From: CAYOPZ01 sp964406005
GTDB taxonomy: Bacteria > Bacteroidota > Bacteroidia > Bacteroidales > SM23-62
Assembly: GCA_964406005.1 (NCBI GenBank)
Contig: CAYOPZ010000003.1
Span: 62,001-126,000, forward strand
Length of the DNA: 64,000 nucleotides
Direction: 5' to 3'
Shown: positions 1 to 7,691 of the stretch, piece after piece
Position numbering within the stretch: position 1 is the first letter of the stretch
Layout: each line of letters opens with the position of its first letter
Position numbers and translations under genes: made by a program
Notes under the pieces: generated by a model
Database searches by the model: none
The model's input: only the letters and a program-made list of their open reading frames with translations
What the model was told of the DNA's origin: nothing

Positions 1-557
1 AGTATCTGCCTCCGCCAGGGCAGCAGCCTGAATATCTCATAGGACGGGAAAGGAATGTGCAGGAAGAAGCCGATGGGAACATCCGGGAAATGTTCACGGA
101 TCATTTGGGGAAGGAGCATGAGGTGGTAATCGTGGATCCAGACCTTGTCCCCTTTATCGAGAACGGGAATGACCCGATTTGCATACTTCCTGTTGACCTT
201 CACATAGCTTTCCCAGTATTCTTCCCTGTAGACCGCATTCTGCGTGAAATAATGAAAGAGTGGCCAGATTGTCCGGTTGCTGAAGCCTTCCACATACTTT
301 TCATTTTCTTTTTTTCCGCTGTAAACAGGCAGGCAGTTGATTTTCAGGAATTCTTTTTCCAGTTTTTCCTTTTCAGCCTTCCGGATGTCATGTCTGGCTA
401 TTCCGGGATGTCCGATCCAGATGGAATTTTCCTTTTTATAGAACTCTTCCAGTCCCCTGGAAAGCGCATGAGATCTGGGAATGACCGAAAATTTTCGGGA
501 CTCTGTCCACTTCAGGTTTACAGGCAGTTCGTAAGAGACGATAACCAATTTGCTCAT
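1..557 (-). CDS. GT20 family (OtsA-like) glycosyltransferase, partial
   Basis: N-terminal part (about 185 residues) of a glycosyltransferase family 20 protein whose 3' end lies beyond the left edge. Family members transfer glucose from a nucleotide sugar to an acceptor such as glucose 6-phosphate, giving trehalose 6-phosphate. GT20 hallmarks are readable: GFSNRTIWPLFHYF, then KVWIHDYHLMLLPQ and FFLHIPFPSYEIFRLLPW. The N-terminus is odd. The usual SNRLPV motif, whose Arg contacts the acceptor phosphate, reads SYELPV, and the usual Gly-Gly loop near residue 30 is replaced by PRSHALSRGL. Substrate specificity is therefore uncertain, and a second copy or a different disaccharide or glucosylglycerol pathway is possible. 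It is divergent from the HAD-GH65 gene, which suggests a shared alpha-glucoside pathway. The start is the first Met of MSKLVIVS. Confidence 0.82.
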   Translation of the reverse strand, partial: MSKLVIVSYELPVNLKWTESRKFSVIPRSHALSRGLEEFYKKENSIWIGHPGIARHDIRKAEKEKLEKEFLKINCLPVYSGKKENEKYVEGFSNRTIWPLFHYFTQNAVYREEYWESYVKVNRKYANRVIPVLDKGDKVWIHDYHLMLLPQMIREHFPDVPIGFFLHIPFPSYEIFRLLPWRRQI

Positions 558-642
558 GCTGGTAAATTCTTTTTTTTTGTGTACGTTTGAGATATGTTCA
601 AGATATGCTTAATCGGTCTATAATCAAAATCTAAAACGGATA

Positions 643-3600
643 ATGGCGCATCATTCCTTTTCCGCCGTCATTTTTGATCTGGATGGCGTGATCACACAGA
701 CCGCACTGGTGCATTCCAGGGCATGGAAAGAAATGTTCGACGGATATCTCCGCTTCAGGGAAAAAAAGTACGGGGAAGCGTTCAGGGAATTCACCCATGC
801 CGGCGATTACCTTCCTTATGTGGATGGGAAGCCAAGGTATCAAGGTGTGGCTTCGTTCCTGGAATCGAGGAAAATCGATATTCCTTTCGGAGACCCTGCC
901 GACGATCCGGATGCCGAAACCGTATGCGGGCTGGGAAACAGGAAAAACGATATGTTTAACCGGATCCTCGAAAGGGACGGTGTAAAGTTGTACGATTCCA
1001 CGGTTGAGCTGATCCGTGAACTGAACAAAGCAGGAATCCATACGGGTGTGGCTTCCTCAAGCAAGAATTGCAAGGCCGTACTCGAGGCGGCCCGCCTTCC
1101 GGACCTGTTCGAAACGAGGGTAGACGGAACCGTATCGGCGGAACTGGGGCTCAAAGGGAAGCCCGAACCGGATATTTTTACTACCGCATGTGACAACCTG
1201 GGTGTGGACTATGATCTCTCTGTGGTTGTAGAGGATGCCGTAAGCGGGGTACAGGCCGGAAGGAAAGGGAATTTCGGCCTGGTCCTGGGGATTGCCCGGG
1301 AAGACAATGCACGTGAATTGCTGATAAACGGGGCGGATATTGTTGTGGAGGACATGTCTGAACTAGGAGGTATCGCTGGCATTGATTCCTGGTTTCAGAA
1401 AGGGCTCGATGAAGATTGCTGGTCCATATGCTATCATGATTACGATTCCGGGAAGGAACGTTCGCGCGAAACCCTCCTGACGGTCGGCAACGGATATTTT
1501 GGTACCCGCGGGGCCATGGAGGAAGCGGGACAGTGTAAGATAAACTATCCCGGAACCTACATGGCGGGTGTGTATAACCGGAGGGTATCAAGGGTGGCCG
1601 GCAGGGATATAGAAAATGAAGATCTTGTGAATGTCCCGGACTGGAGGTCTGTGAATTTCAGGATCGATGACGGGGAATACATGGATCCCAACAACACAGG
1701 CATACTGAGCATTACCAGGCGTTTGTCGTTTCGTGACGGCTTGCTGAGCAGGGAAATGGTGGTGGAAGATGATAAGCGGCGGCAAACCCGGATCACATCG
1801 AAACGGATAGGCAGCATGGACGATCCCCATCTGGCGGCCCTGCAATACCAGGTGACCCCGGTGAATTACTCGGGCAGGATCACCCTGCGTAGCAGCCTTA
1901 GCGGTGACCATGTCAATGACGGAGTGGAAAGGTACAGGCAGCTGGATCAGCAGCACCTTGAAGTCCTGGACCAGGGGGGAGACAAACATATGCAGTTCCT
2001 GCTTGTGCGCACGAACCAGTCTGAAACGGAGATCGCAATGGCGGCAAGGATACGCGTTTTCCTGAACCAGGCGGAACGGGAACCGGGTCTTTTCCATCTT
2101 TCAGGACCGGGAAGGATTGATTCGGAAACGGAACTTGGGATCAGGCAGGGTCAGACGGTAACCCTCGAAAAAAGCGTTGGCATTTTTACTTCACGCGAAA
2201 CAGGTTCGGGGCTGGCCTTGAAAGCTGCAAGGGAAAGCGCAGCACAAAGCGCCGGCTTCCACCGGATACGGTCGGGAAGCGAAGAAAAATGGGAGGAAAT
2301 ATGGAAGAAGGCCGATATTCGGCTCGAAGGAGACAGGTATGCCCAGAAACTTTTGCGCATGCATATTTACCACCTGATGGTGACGGCATCCCCACACAAT
2401 GCTGTGCTGGATGCAGCCATCCCGGCAAGGGGACTGCATGGCGAGGCTTACCGCGGTCACATATTCTGGGATGAATTGTATGTCATGGCATTTTATGCGT
2501 TGCATTTCCCGGATATTGCCAGATCCGCACTTATGTACAGGTACCGCAGGCTGGACATGGCCAGGGAATATGCAAGGGAATCCGGCTACAGGGGAGCAAT
2601 GTTTCCCTGGCAGAGCGGAAGCGATGGCCGGGAGGAAACCCAGGTCGTGCATCTCAATCCCGTATCGGGAGAGTGGGGTGACGATTACAGTTCCCTGCAA
2701 CGCCATGTGTCCCTGGCCATTGCATATAATATCTGGCATTACTACTGGATTTCGATGGACGAAGAATTCATGCTGAACGAGGGAGGTGAAATGATTCTTG
2801 AAATATGCCGGTTCTGGTCAAGCATGGCCATCCCGGATACGAAAACAGGAAGATATTCCATTGAAAGGGTCATGGGACCGGATGAATTTCACGAACAATT
2901 GCCGGGAACAGGGAAAGGTGGATTGAAAGACAATGCCTATACCAACCTTATGGTGGCCTGGCTGTTCGGGAAGGTCATCGCATTCCTTGAGTCTGTCCCT
3001 GAAGAAAAATCCGCCTCCCTTGGAAACAGGATATCCCTGAAGGGGGATGAGATTGAACGCTGGAAGGACATTGCCGGGAAATTGAAACTGGTAGTATCGG
3101 CAGACGGAATCCTTTCCCAGTTTGAAGGATATTTCGGGCTGAAGGAGCTTGACTGGGACCATTACCGCGGGAAGTACGGGGACATAAACCGTATGGACCG
3201 TATCCTGAAGGCGGAAGGGGAATCCCCCGATGATTTCAAGGTTTCAAAGCAGGCGGATGCCCTGATGATATTCTACAACCTCGAGCAGGAAGAGGTCGGC
3301 ACATTGCTGGAAAATATGGGATACGGGACCGGCAGCATCACAATGGAGAAGAACTTTGATTATTATATTGAACGCACATCCCACGGTTCGACACTGAGCA
3401 GGATCGTTCACGCCAGCCTGGCAAGCCGGCTGTCCAGGCCGGATGTGGCATGGAAACTTTACATGGAGGCCCTGTCGAGCGATTATGTTGACATACAGGG
3501 TGGAACCACCGGAGAGGGTATCCATGCGGGGGTTATGGGATCCACCCTGTTGTATGTGATCCGGTCCGTTGCGGGGATACGTTTCAATTCGGACACCCTC

Positions 3601-3801
3601 AGGATTGATCCCAGGCTCCCGGAGCGGTGGAAAAAGATCGGTTTCGGTTTTGCATTTCGAAAAAAATATTACACCTTTGAAATCTTTTCTGAAAAGATTT
3701 CAATATCGGTAGATTCGTCTGACGATCAGCCCGTTGAATTTGTATTATCAGGAAAGGTTTACAGGCTTAAACCCGGAGAAAAAGTTGAAGTTGGATATTA
3801 G
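643..3801 (+). CDS. HAD (beta-phosphoglucomutase-like) / glycoside hydrolase family 65 fusion
   Basis: A 1052-residue two-domain enzyme. Residues 1 to about 245 are a HAD-superfamily unit with motif I FDLDGV (D12 nucleophile, D14) and the cap segment YVDGKPRYQGV typical of beta-phosphoglucomutase-like proteins. Residues from about 255 to the end are a GH65 (alpha/alpha)6-barrel enzyme with the general acid Glu748 in MGPDEFHE and the phosphate-binding loop TSHGSTLS (His914, Ser916) that marks phosphorylases. GH65 phosphorylases release beta-glucose 1-phosphate from trehalose, kojibiose, maltose or related glucosides, and a beta-PGM would turn this into glucose 6-phosphate, so the fusion could couple two steps. 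In M. tuberculosis the equivalent pair is split (Rv3400/Rv3401). The HAD unit might instead dephosphorylate a GT20 product. There is no signal peptide, so it is cytoplasmic. Confidence 0.9.
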   Translation: MAHHSFSAVIFDLDGVITQTALVHSRAWKEMFDGYLRFREKKYGEAFREFTHAGDYLPYVDGKPRYQGVASFLESRKIDIPFGDPADDPDAETVCGLGNRKNDMFNRILERDGVKLYDSTVELIRELNKAGIHTGVASSSKNCKAVLEAARLPDLFETRVDGTVSAELGLKGKPEPDIFTTACDNLGVDYDLSVVVEDAVSGVQAGRKGNFGLVLGIAREDNARELLINGADIVVEDMSELGGIAGIDSWFQKGLDEDCWSICYHDYDSGKERSRETLLTVGNGYFGTRGAMEEAGQCKINYPGTYMAGVYNRRVSRVAGRDIENEDLVNVPDWRSVNFRIDDGEYMDPNNTGILSITRRLSFRDGLLSREMVVEDDKRRQTRITSKRIGSMDDPHLAALQYQVTPVNYSGRITLRSSLSGDHVNDGVERYRQLDQQHLEVLDQGGDKHMQFLLVRTNQSETEIAMAARIRVFLNQAEREPGLFHLSGPGRIDSETELGIRQGQTVTLEKSVGIFTSRETGSGLALKAARESAAQSAGFHRIRSGSEEKWEEIWKKADIRLEGDRYAQKLLRMHIYHLMVTASPHNAVLDAAIPARGLHGEAYRGHIFWDELYVMAFYALHFPDIARSALMYRYRRLDMAREYARESGYRGAMFPWQSGSDGREETQVVHLNPVSGEWGDDYSSLQRHVSLAIAYNIWHYYWISMDEEFMLNEGGEMILEICRFWSSMAIPDTKTGRYSIERVMGPDEFHEQLPGTGKGGLKDNAYTNLMVAWLFGKVIAFLESVPEEKSASLGNRISLKGDEIERWKDIAGKLKLVVSADGILSQFEGYFGLKELDWDHYRGKYGDINRMDRILKAEGESPDDFKVSKQADALMIFYNLEQEEVGTLLENMGYGTGSITMEKNFDYYIERTSHGSTLSRIVHASLASRLSRPDVAWKLYMEALSSDYVDIQGGTTGEGIHAGVMGSTLLYVIRSVAGIRFNSDTLRIDPRLPERWKKIGFGFAFRKKYYTFEIFSEKISISVDSSDDQPVEFVLSGKVYRLKPGEKVEVGY

Positions 3802-3813
3802 TTCAGAACGAAA

Positions 3814-4494
3814 ATGACAATTATGCTTGGAGATGTTCTTTTAATACAAGAAACACACAAAGAAGCCGCTGCCGAGATCAAGACATGCCTGATGAAAGAT
3901 CTTGAATCCAAACCGAAAGGATACAAGTACATCATAGCCATTTCAGGCGAATCCGGCGCCGGGAAATCCGAACTGTCCCACTCTCTTGCCAAATTGCTCA
4001 AGGAGGAACAGATACGAGTGAAGGTTGTGCATACCGACAATTACTATAAGGTTCCGCCGCTGCTGCGCAACGAATGGCGCAGGACGCACGGACTCGATAG
4101 CATAGGCCTGGATGAATACGACTGGAACCTTATTCATCAGAATATCCGGGAATTCAAGGAAGACCGGGAAGCCATGATGCCCTGCATAGATATCATCCCC
4201 GAACAGATTGACAAACTGATAACCGATTTCAAGAAAATAGACCTGCTTGTCGTAGACGGGCTTTATGCCATTAAAATAGACGATGCCGATCTTCGTGTAT
4301 TCATAGACCTTACCTACCATGAAACAAAAATGACACAGATCATCAGGCTGAAGGAGCCAATGACCGAATGGCGCACCAAGGTCCTTGAGCGTGAACATCA
4401 GAATGTCAGTGCATTACGTCCTCTGGCAGACCTCATCGTGAATAAATCTTATCAGGTCGAACCTGCCGAACGCTGCAAAGATTCGTCAGTTTAA
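3814..4494 (+). CDS. Uridine kinase / phosphoribulokinase family P-loop kinase
   Basis: A 226-residue P-loop kinase of the uridine kinase/PRK superfamily. The Walker A motif is GESGAGKS at residues 45-52. It is followed by HTDNYYKV, matching the family D-x-[FY]-Y motif, and by DEYDWNLI, matching the uridine-kinase AFDWDL-like element. LLVVDGLYAI resembles Walker B, and a lid-like REHQNVSALRPLADLIVN lies near the C-terminus. It follows the HAD-GH65 gene by 12 bases and is probably co-transcribed, so a sugar or nucleoside linked to that pathway is a possible substrate, but the true substrate cannot be read from sequence. A second in-frame Met lies three codons downstream. The length fits the family. 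Confidence 0.8.
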   Translation: MTIMLGDVLLIQETHKEAAAEIKTCLMKDLESKPKGYKYIIAISGESGAGKSELSHSLAKLLKEEQIRVKVVHTDNYYKVPPLLRNEWRRTHGLDSIGLDEYDWNLIHQNIREFKEDREAMMPCIDIIPEQIDKLITDFKKIDLLVVDGLYAIKIDDADLRVFIDLTYHETKMTQIIRLKEPMTEWRTKVLEREHQNVSALRPLADLIVNKSYQVEPAERCKDSSV

Positions 4495-4600
4495 AAAGTC
4501 AAGCTTGATGTAAAGCGCCCCCTTGTGGTCGTCCCGTTGCGGAAGCCGGGACATCCCCCAGATCGATTTTAATATTAATTTAGATCACACGTTGTGCGTT

Positions 4601-7000
4601 ATGAAAACCATCAGAATTCTCATCCGGATACTGCCCGTACTGATCATACTGATCGGTATTGCAGTTGTACTGCTCGTACGCAATATCTCAAGACAGGCCG
4701 TTCCGGATTACAACGACGATGTCAGCCTGCCGGGATTGACAGGCAGAGTTGAGGTCTACAGGGACGGGTATGGCATCCCGCACGTTTATGCTGAAAACGA
4801 GACGGACCTTTACCGTGTATGCGGTTACCTTCAGGCCCAGGACAGGCTCTGGCAGATGGACCTTCTGCGCAGGGTCACAACGGGCCGCCTTTCGGAAATT
4901 TTCGGGGAAGATTATATTGAAGCGGACAGGCTGTTCAGGGCCTTGATGCTGCCTGAGAAATCAGCGAAGGTCATTGCGCGTTCCGATCCGGTGATGATCG
5001 GTCATATGGAAGCATTTGCTGAGGGAGTTAACCGGTACATTGAAGATCACAGGGGAAAGCTGCCATTTGAATTTACCGTCCTGGGATACGTACCCGACCC
5101 ATGGGAAGTTACCCATACGGTCAACCTTACCGGTTACCTTACCTGGAACCTGTCGATGGGATGGAATATTGAGGCCGTTCTTTACAAAATCTCCCGGGTA
5201 GTCGATGATGCCAGGCTTATGGATCTTGTGGCTGACCTGGATATACAGGAAGCCATTTTCCCTGACTTCATGCTTTCGGAAGGTACGGAAATGGAGGAAA
5301 ACATGCTTGCGGAAGCGCATGTAATCAAAGACCTGGGGCTGGAGGTTTTTTCGGGCAGCAACAACTGGGTGGTCGACGGGAAGCACAGCAGTACGGGGAA
5401 ACCCATCGTGGCCAACGATATGCACCTTGAAATTGACATGGCGCCGGGGATATGGTACCAGATGCATCAGATGGTGCCCGGCAGGCTGCATGTCAGCGGG
5501 GTGGTACTGCCGGGTACTCCCTTTGTCGTATGCGGACACAATGACAGCATTGCATGGGGAATGACAAATGTGATGCTTGACGATATGGATTTTTATCTCG
5601 AAACCCTCAACTCCGATACTACGCAATACTTGCTGGACGGGGAATGGCGGGATCTGAGGATCATCGAGGAAAAGATCAGGATCAAAGGGGGGGAAGAGGT
5701 AACCAGGATCAACCGCTTTACGCACCGTGGTCCCCTGGTATCTTCATTCAAAGGCATAGAGGACAGGGCCATTTCCATGCGATGGATCGGCAATGAGTTC
5801 AGCAATGAACCCCGAACCGTGTACCTGCTGGACCGGGCAGATAACCTGGATGATTTCCTGGAGGCGATCCCTACCTTTACAGGGGGGAACCAGAACATTG
5901 TCTACGGGGATGCAGCGGGAAACATAGGTTTGTTCGTCGCTGCGGGTGTACCCGTCCGGAAAGGGAACCGGGCATTTGTCATGCCCGGTGATACAAGCCT
6001 GTATGACTGGCAGGGGCTGGTTCCTTTCGATCGCTTGCCCTACAGCATTAATCCTGATAACGGAATCCTTGTTTCCGCAAACAACCGTTCCGCGGGCCCC
6101 GGCTATCCTTATCACATCAGCCACTGGTTTGACCTTCCCAACCGTTACAACCGGATCCGGGAATTGCTTGGCGAAAAGGAAGTGTTTACGCCCGGTGACA
6201 TGGAAAGGATCCAGGCGGACCAGACCTCCAAATGGGCGGAGAAATTCCTTGATACGGTAAAGGAGAAACTGGAACAGGCCGGGCTGGAAAACAGGGAAGC
6301 CGAGGCATTTGAATTGTTCCGCAACTGGCAGGGAGATATGGCTGCAGACCGGATCGCACCCAGCCTTTTCGAAGTTTTTTATCTTCAGATGGCAGAAGCC
6401 GTTTTCAAAGATGAACTGGGAGAGGAACTTTTCGGAGAACTTCTACGGGAGGACCTGCTGGTATCCTATGTTTTCGACCGCATTCTTGAAGGTCAGGAAA
6501 GCAGCTGGTGCGACAATGTGAACACGGAAGCAAAGGAAAGGTTCGGGGATCTGATCGTCCCTGCGTGGAAGGCAGCCATTGGCTGGCTGTCTGACAATTA
6601 CGGGAATGACATGGATGCCTGGAAGTGGGGGATGTTGCATCAGGTCTCCTTTGTTCATCCCCTGGGCAGTGTGAAGCTCCTGGATAAAATTTTCAGGCTT
6701 GAAAGAGGACCTTTTCCGGTTGGCGGGAGCTACCATACCGTATGCCCTTATTCATACGATCTGACAGATCCGTTCAATTCCAATCATGGCGCATCTCAGA
6801 GGCATGTTTTTCCGGCAGGTGACTGGGATGATTCCCGGGTGATCATACCGACAGGTGTATCCGGGATCCCGGCAAGCCCGTTTTTCTGCAATCAGGCTGA
6901 AATGTATATTGCAAATCAATATGTGCATGAATTGTTCAGCAAGGAAAATGTTGTTCAGGGTGCTGCATACAGATGCACATTTACGGGAACCTGGAAATAG
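4601..7000 (+). CDS. Penicillin acylase family (Ntn-hydrolase) amidase
   Basis: About 799 residues, beginning with a hydrophobic export/anchor segment (MKTIRILIRILPVLIILIG). I chose this Met rather than a TTG 78 bases upstream because it starts the signal region directly. The protein belongs to the penicillin/cephalosporin acylase and acyl-homoserine-lactone acylase family, which are periplasmic autoprocessed Ntn-hydrolases. The processing/nucleophile site SGSNNWVV is visible, with the predicted catalytic Ser at residue 253 becoming the N-terminus of the beta chain. QAQDRLWQMDLLRRVTTGRLSE and YGDAAGNIG are further family motifs. The substrate is unknown; N-acyl amides or peptides are likely. 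It points toward, and ends 22 bases from, the convergent response-regulator gene. Confidence 0.88.
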   Translation: MKTIRILIRILPVLIILIGIAVVLLVRNISRQAVPDYNDDVSLPGLTGRVEVYRDGYGIPHVYAENETDLYRVCGYLQAQDRLWQMDLLRRVTTGRLSEIFGEDYIEADRLFRALMLPEKSAKVIARSDPVMIGHMEAFAEGVNRYIEDHRGKLPFEFTVLGYVPDPWEVTHTVNLTGYLTWNLSMGWNIEAVLYKISRVVDDARLMDLVADLDIQEAIFPDFMLSEGTEMEENMLAEAHVIKDLGLEVFSGSNNWVVDGKHSSTGKPIVANDMHLEIDMAPGIWYQMHQMVPGRLHVSGVVLPGTPFVVCGHNDSIAWGMTNVMLDDMDFYLETLNSDTTQYLLDGEWRDLRIIEEKIRIKGGEEVTRINRFTHRGPLVSSFKGIEDRAISMRWIGNEFSNEPRTVYLLDRADNLDDFLEAIPTFTGGNQNIVYGDAAGNIGLFVAAGVPVRKGNRAFVMPGDTSLYDWQGLVPFDRLPYSINPDNGILVSANNRSAGPGYPYHISHWFDLPNRYNRIRELLGEKEVFTPGDMERIQADQTSKWAEKFLDTVKEKLEQAGLENREAEAFELFRNWQGDMAADRIAPSLFEVFYLQMAEAVFKDELGEELFGELLREDLLVSYVFDRILEGQESSWCDNVNTEAKERFGDLIVPAWKAAIGWLSDNYGNDMDAWKWGMLHQVSFVHPLGSVKLLDKIFRLERGPFPVGGSYHTVCPYSYDLTDPFNSNHGASQRHVFPAGDWDDSRVIIPTGVSGIPASPFFCNQAEMYIANQYVHELFSKENVVQGAAYRCTFTGTWK

Positions 7001-7022
7001 GAGGATCCGTTCTGCGCCTGCA

Positions 7023-7439
7023 TCAGGGGTATGGCAATTCGTCCGTTTTATGAAGGAAACGGTGCATGGTTCCCAGTAATTCAAAGGTATTTATCGGCTT
7101 TGACAGGTATGCATCACAACCTGCGGCCAGGGCCTTGTCCCTCTCTTCAATGAGCGTGTGGGCAGATTGCACAATGATGGGAACGGGGCGGATCTCCTTT
7201 ATCCGCCGGACGATTTCCAGCCCGCTTATTTGAGGAATAAGCAGATCAAGCAGTACGATGTCTGTATCCCCGTTCCTTTTAAAAACATTCAGTGCTTTCC
7301 TGCCTTCGTCGGCCGTGAGTATTGTGATTCCTGTGTGCTGCAGTATTTCCGTCAGCAGGAAAATCGATGACGGGTCATCCTCAACGATCAGGACCTTCCT
7401 GTCCTTCCAATTGTATCTGCGTATCGAGCTGCGAATCAT
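7023..7439 (-). CDS. Single-domain response regulator (CheY-like receiver)
   Basis: A 138-residue stand-alone receiver domain. The acidic pocket is E20-D21-D22 (VLIVEDD), the phosphoacceptor is D65 in IVLLDLLIP, and the conserved Lys is K114 in YLSKPIN. There is no output domain, so it must work by protein contact or as a phosphate relay or sink. Its sequence resembles the receiver domains of the hybrid kinases near the right end of this window (QTAYA/SKPI type), which suggests that it acts in that sort of phosphorelay. The 252 bases upstream contain an unusual set of nested inverted repeats. No partner kinase lies next to it. Confidence 0.88.
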   Translation of the reverse strand: MIRSSIRRYNWKDRKVLIVEDDPSSIFLLTEILQHTGITILTADEGRKALNVFKRNGDTDIVLLDLLIPQISGLEIVRRIKEIRPVPIIVQSAHTLIEERDKALAAGCDAYLSKPINTFELLGTMHRFLHKTDELPYP

Positions 7440-7589
7440 TTCACATCATAATTACCTGAGCAGAAAATTTCACTTTCATTATTTGGTCGGATTATGTGAA
7501 ACCGCAGCCGGCAAATTTTGCTGCGCAAAACTTAATGCTGCTCTTCACATAATCCGATCAAACATAAGACTCCTGTATTGAAATTTGTT

Positions 7590-7602
7590 GTTTCCCGGAA
7601 TC
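7590..7602. repeat. 13-bp direct repeat, copy 1
   Basis: GTTTCCCGGAATC occurs here and again, identical, 77 bases downstream. The TTCCCGG core of both copies is complementary to CCGGGAA at 7628-7634, so the two copies can compete for one partner. Confidence 0.8.
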
Positions 7603-7666
7603 TGATTTTATTTGTTTTGACCGGATACCGGGAAGAGCAGCCTTAAATCTGTGATTTCCGGCTGCG

Positions 7667-7679
7667 GTTTCCCGGAATC
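7667..7679. repeat. 13-bp direct repeat, copy 2
   Basis: Second copy of GTTTCCCGGAATC. It overlaps the right arm of the 13-bp inverted pair B and lies just beyond the stop codon of the HU-SPOR gene. Confidence 0.8.
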
Positions 7680-7691
7680 CCATCAATTCTA

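Larger units (their letters stand above)
7482..7679. repeat. Nested inverted-repeat element in the intergenic region
   Basis: Several long complementary pairs lie within about 200 bases of non-coding DNA. Arm pair A is 7482-7500 with 7544-7562 (18 of 19 match). Pair B is 7499-7511 with 7658-7670 (13 of 13). Pair C is 7537-7546 with 7632-7641 (10 of 10). Pair D is 7592-7598 with 7628-7634 (7 of 7). Pair E is 7637-7642 with 7660-7665. B, C and D nest almost perfectly, while A competes with C and E competes with B, so two alternative folds are possible. It sits 3' of the HU-SPOR gene and 5' of the response-regulator gene, both on the minus strand. It could be a structured leader or small RNA, a MITE-like remnant or a terminator array. 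I do not recognise a known family. Confidence 0.75.

Noticed and set aside
4961..5725. 254-codon minus-strand frame opposite the penicillin acylase gene
   Set aside because: Antisense to the Ntn-hydrolase core, with no family motif or plausible start.
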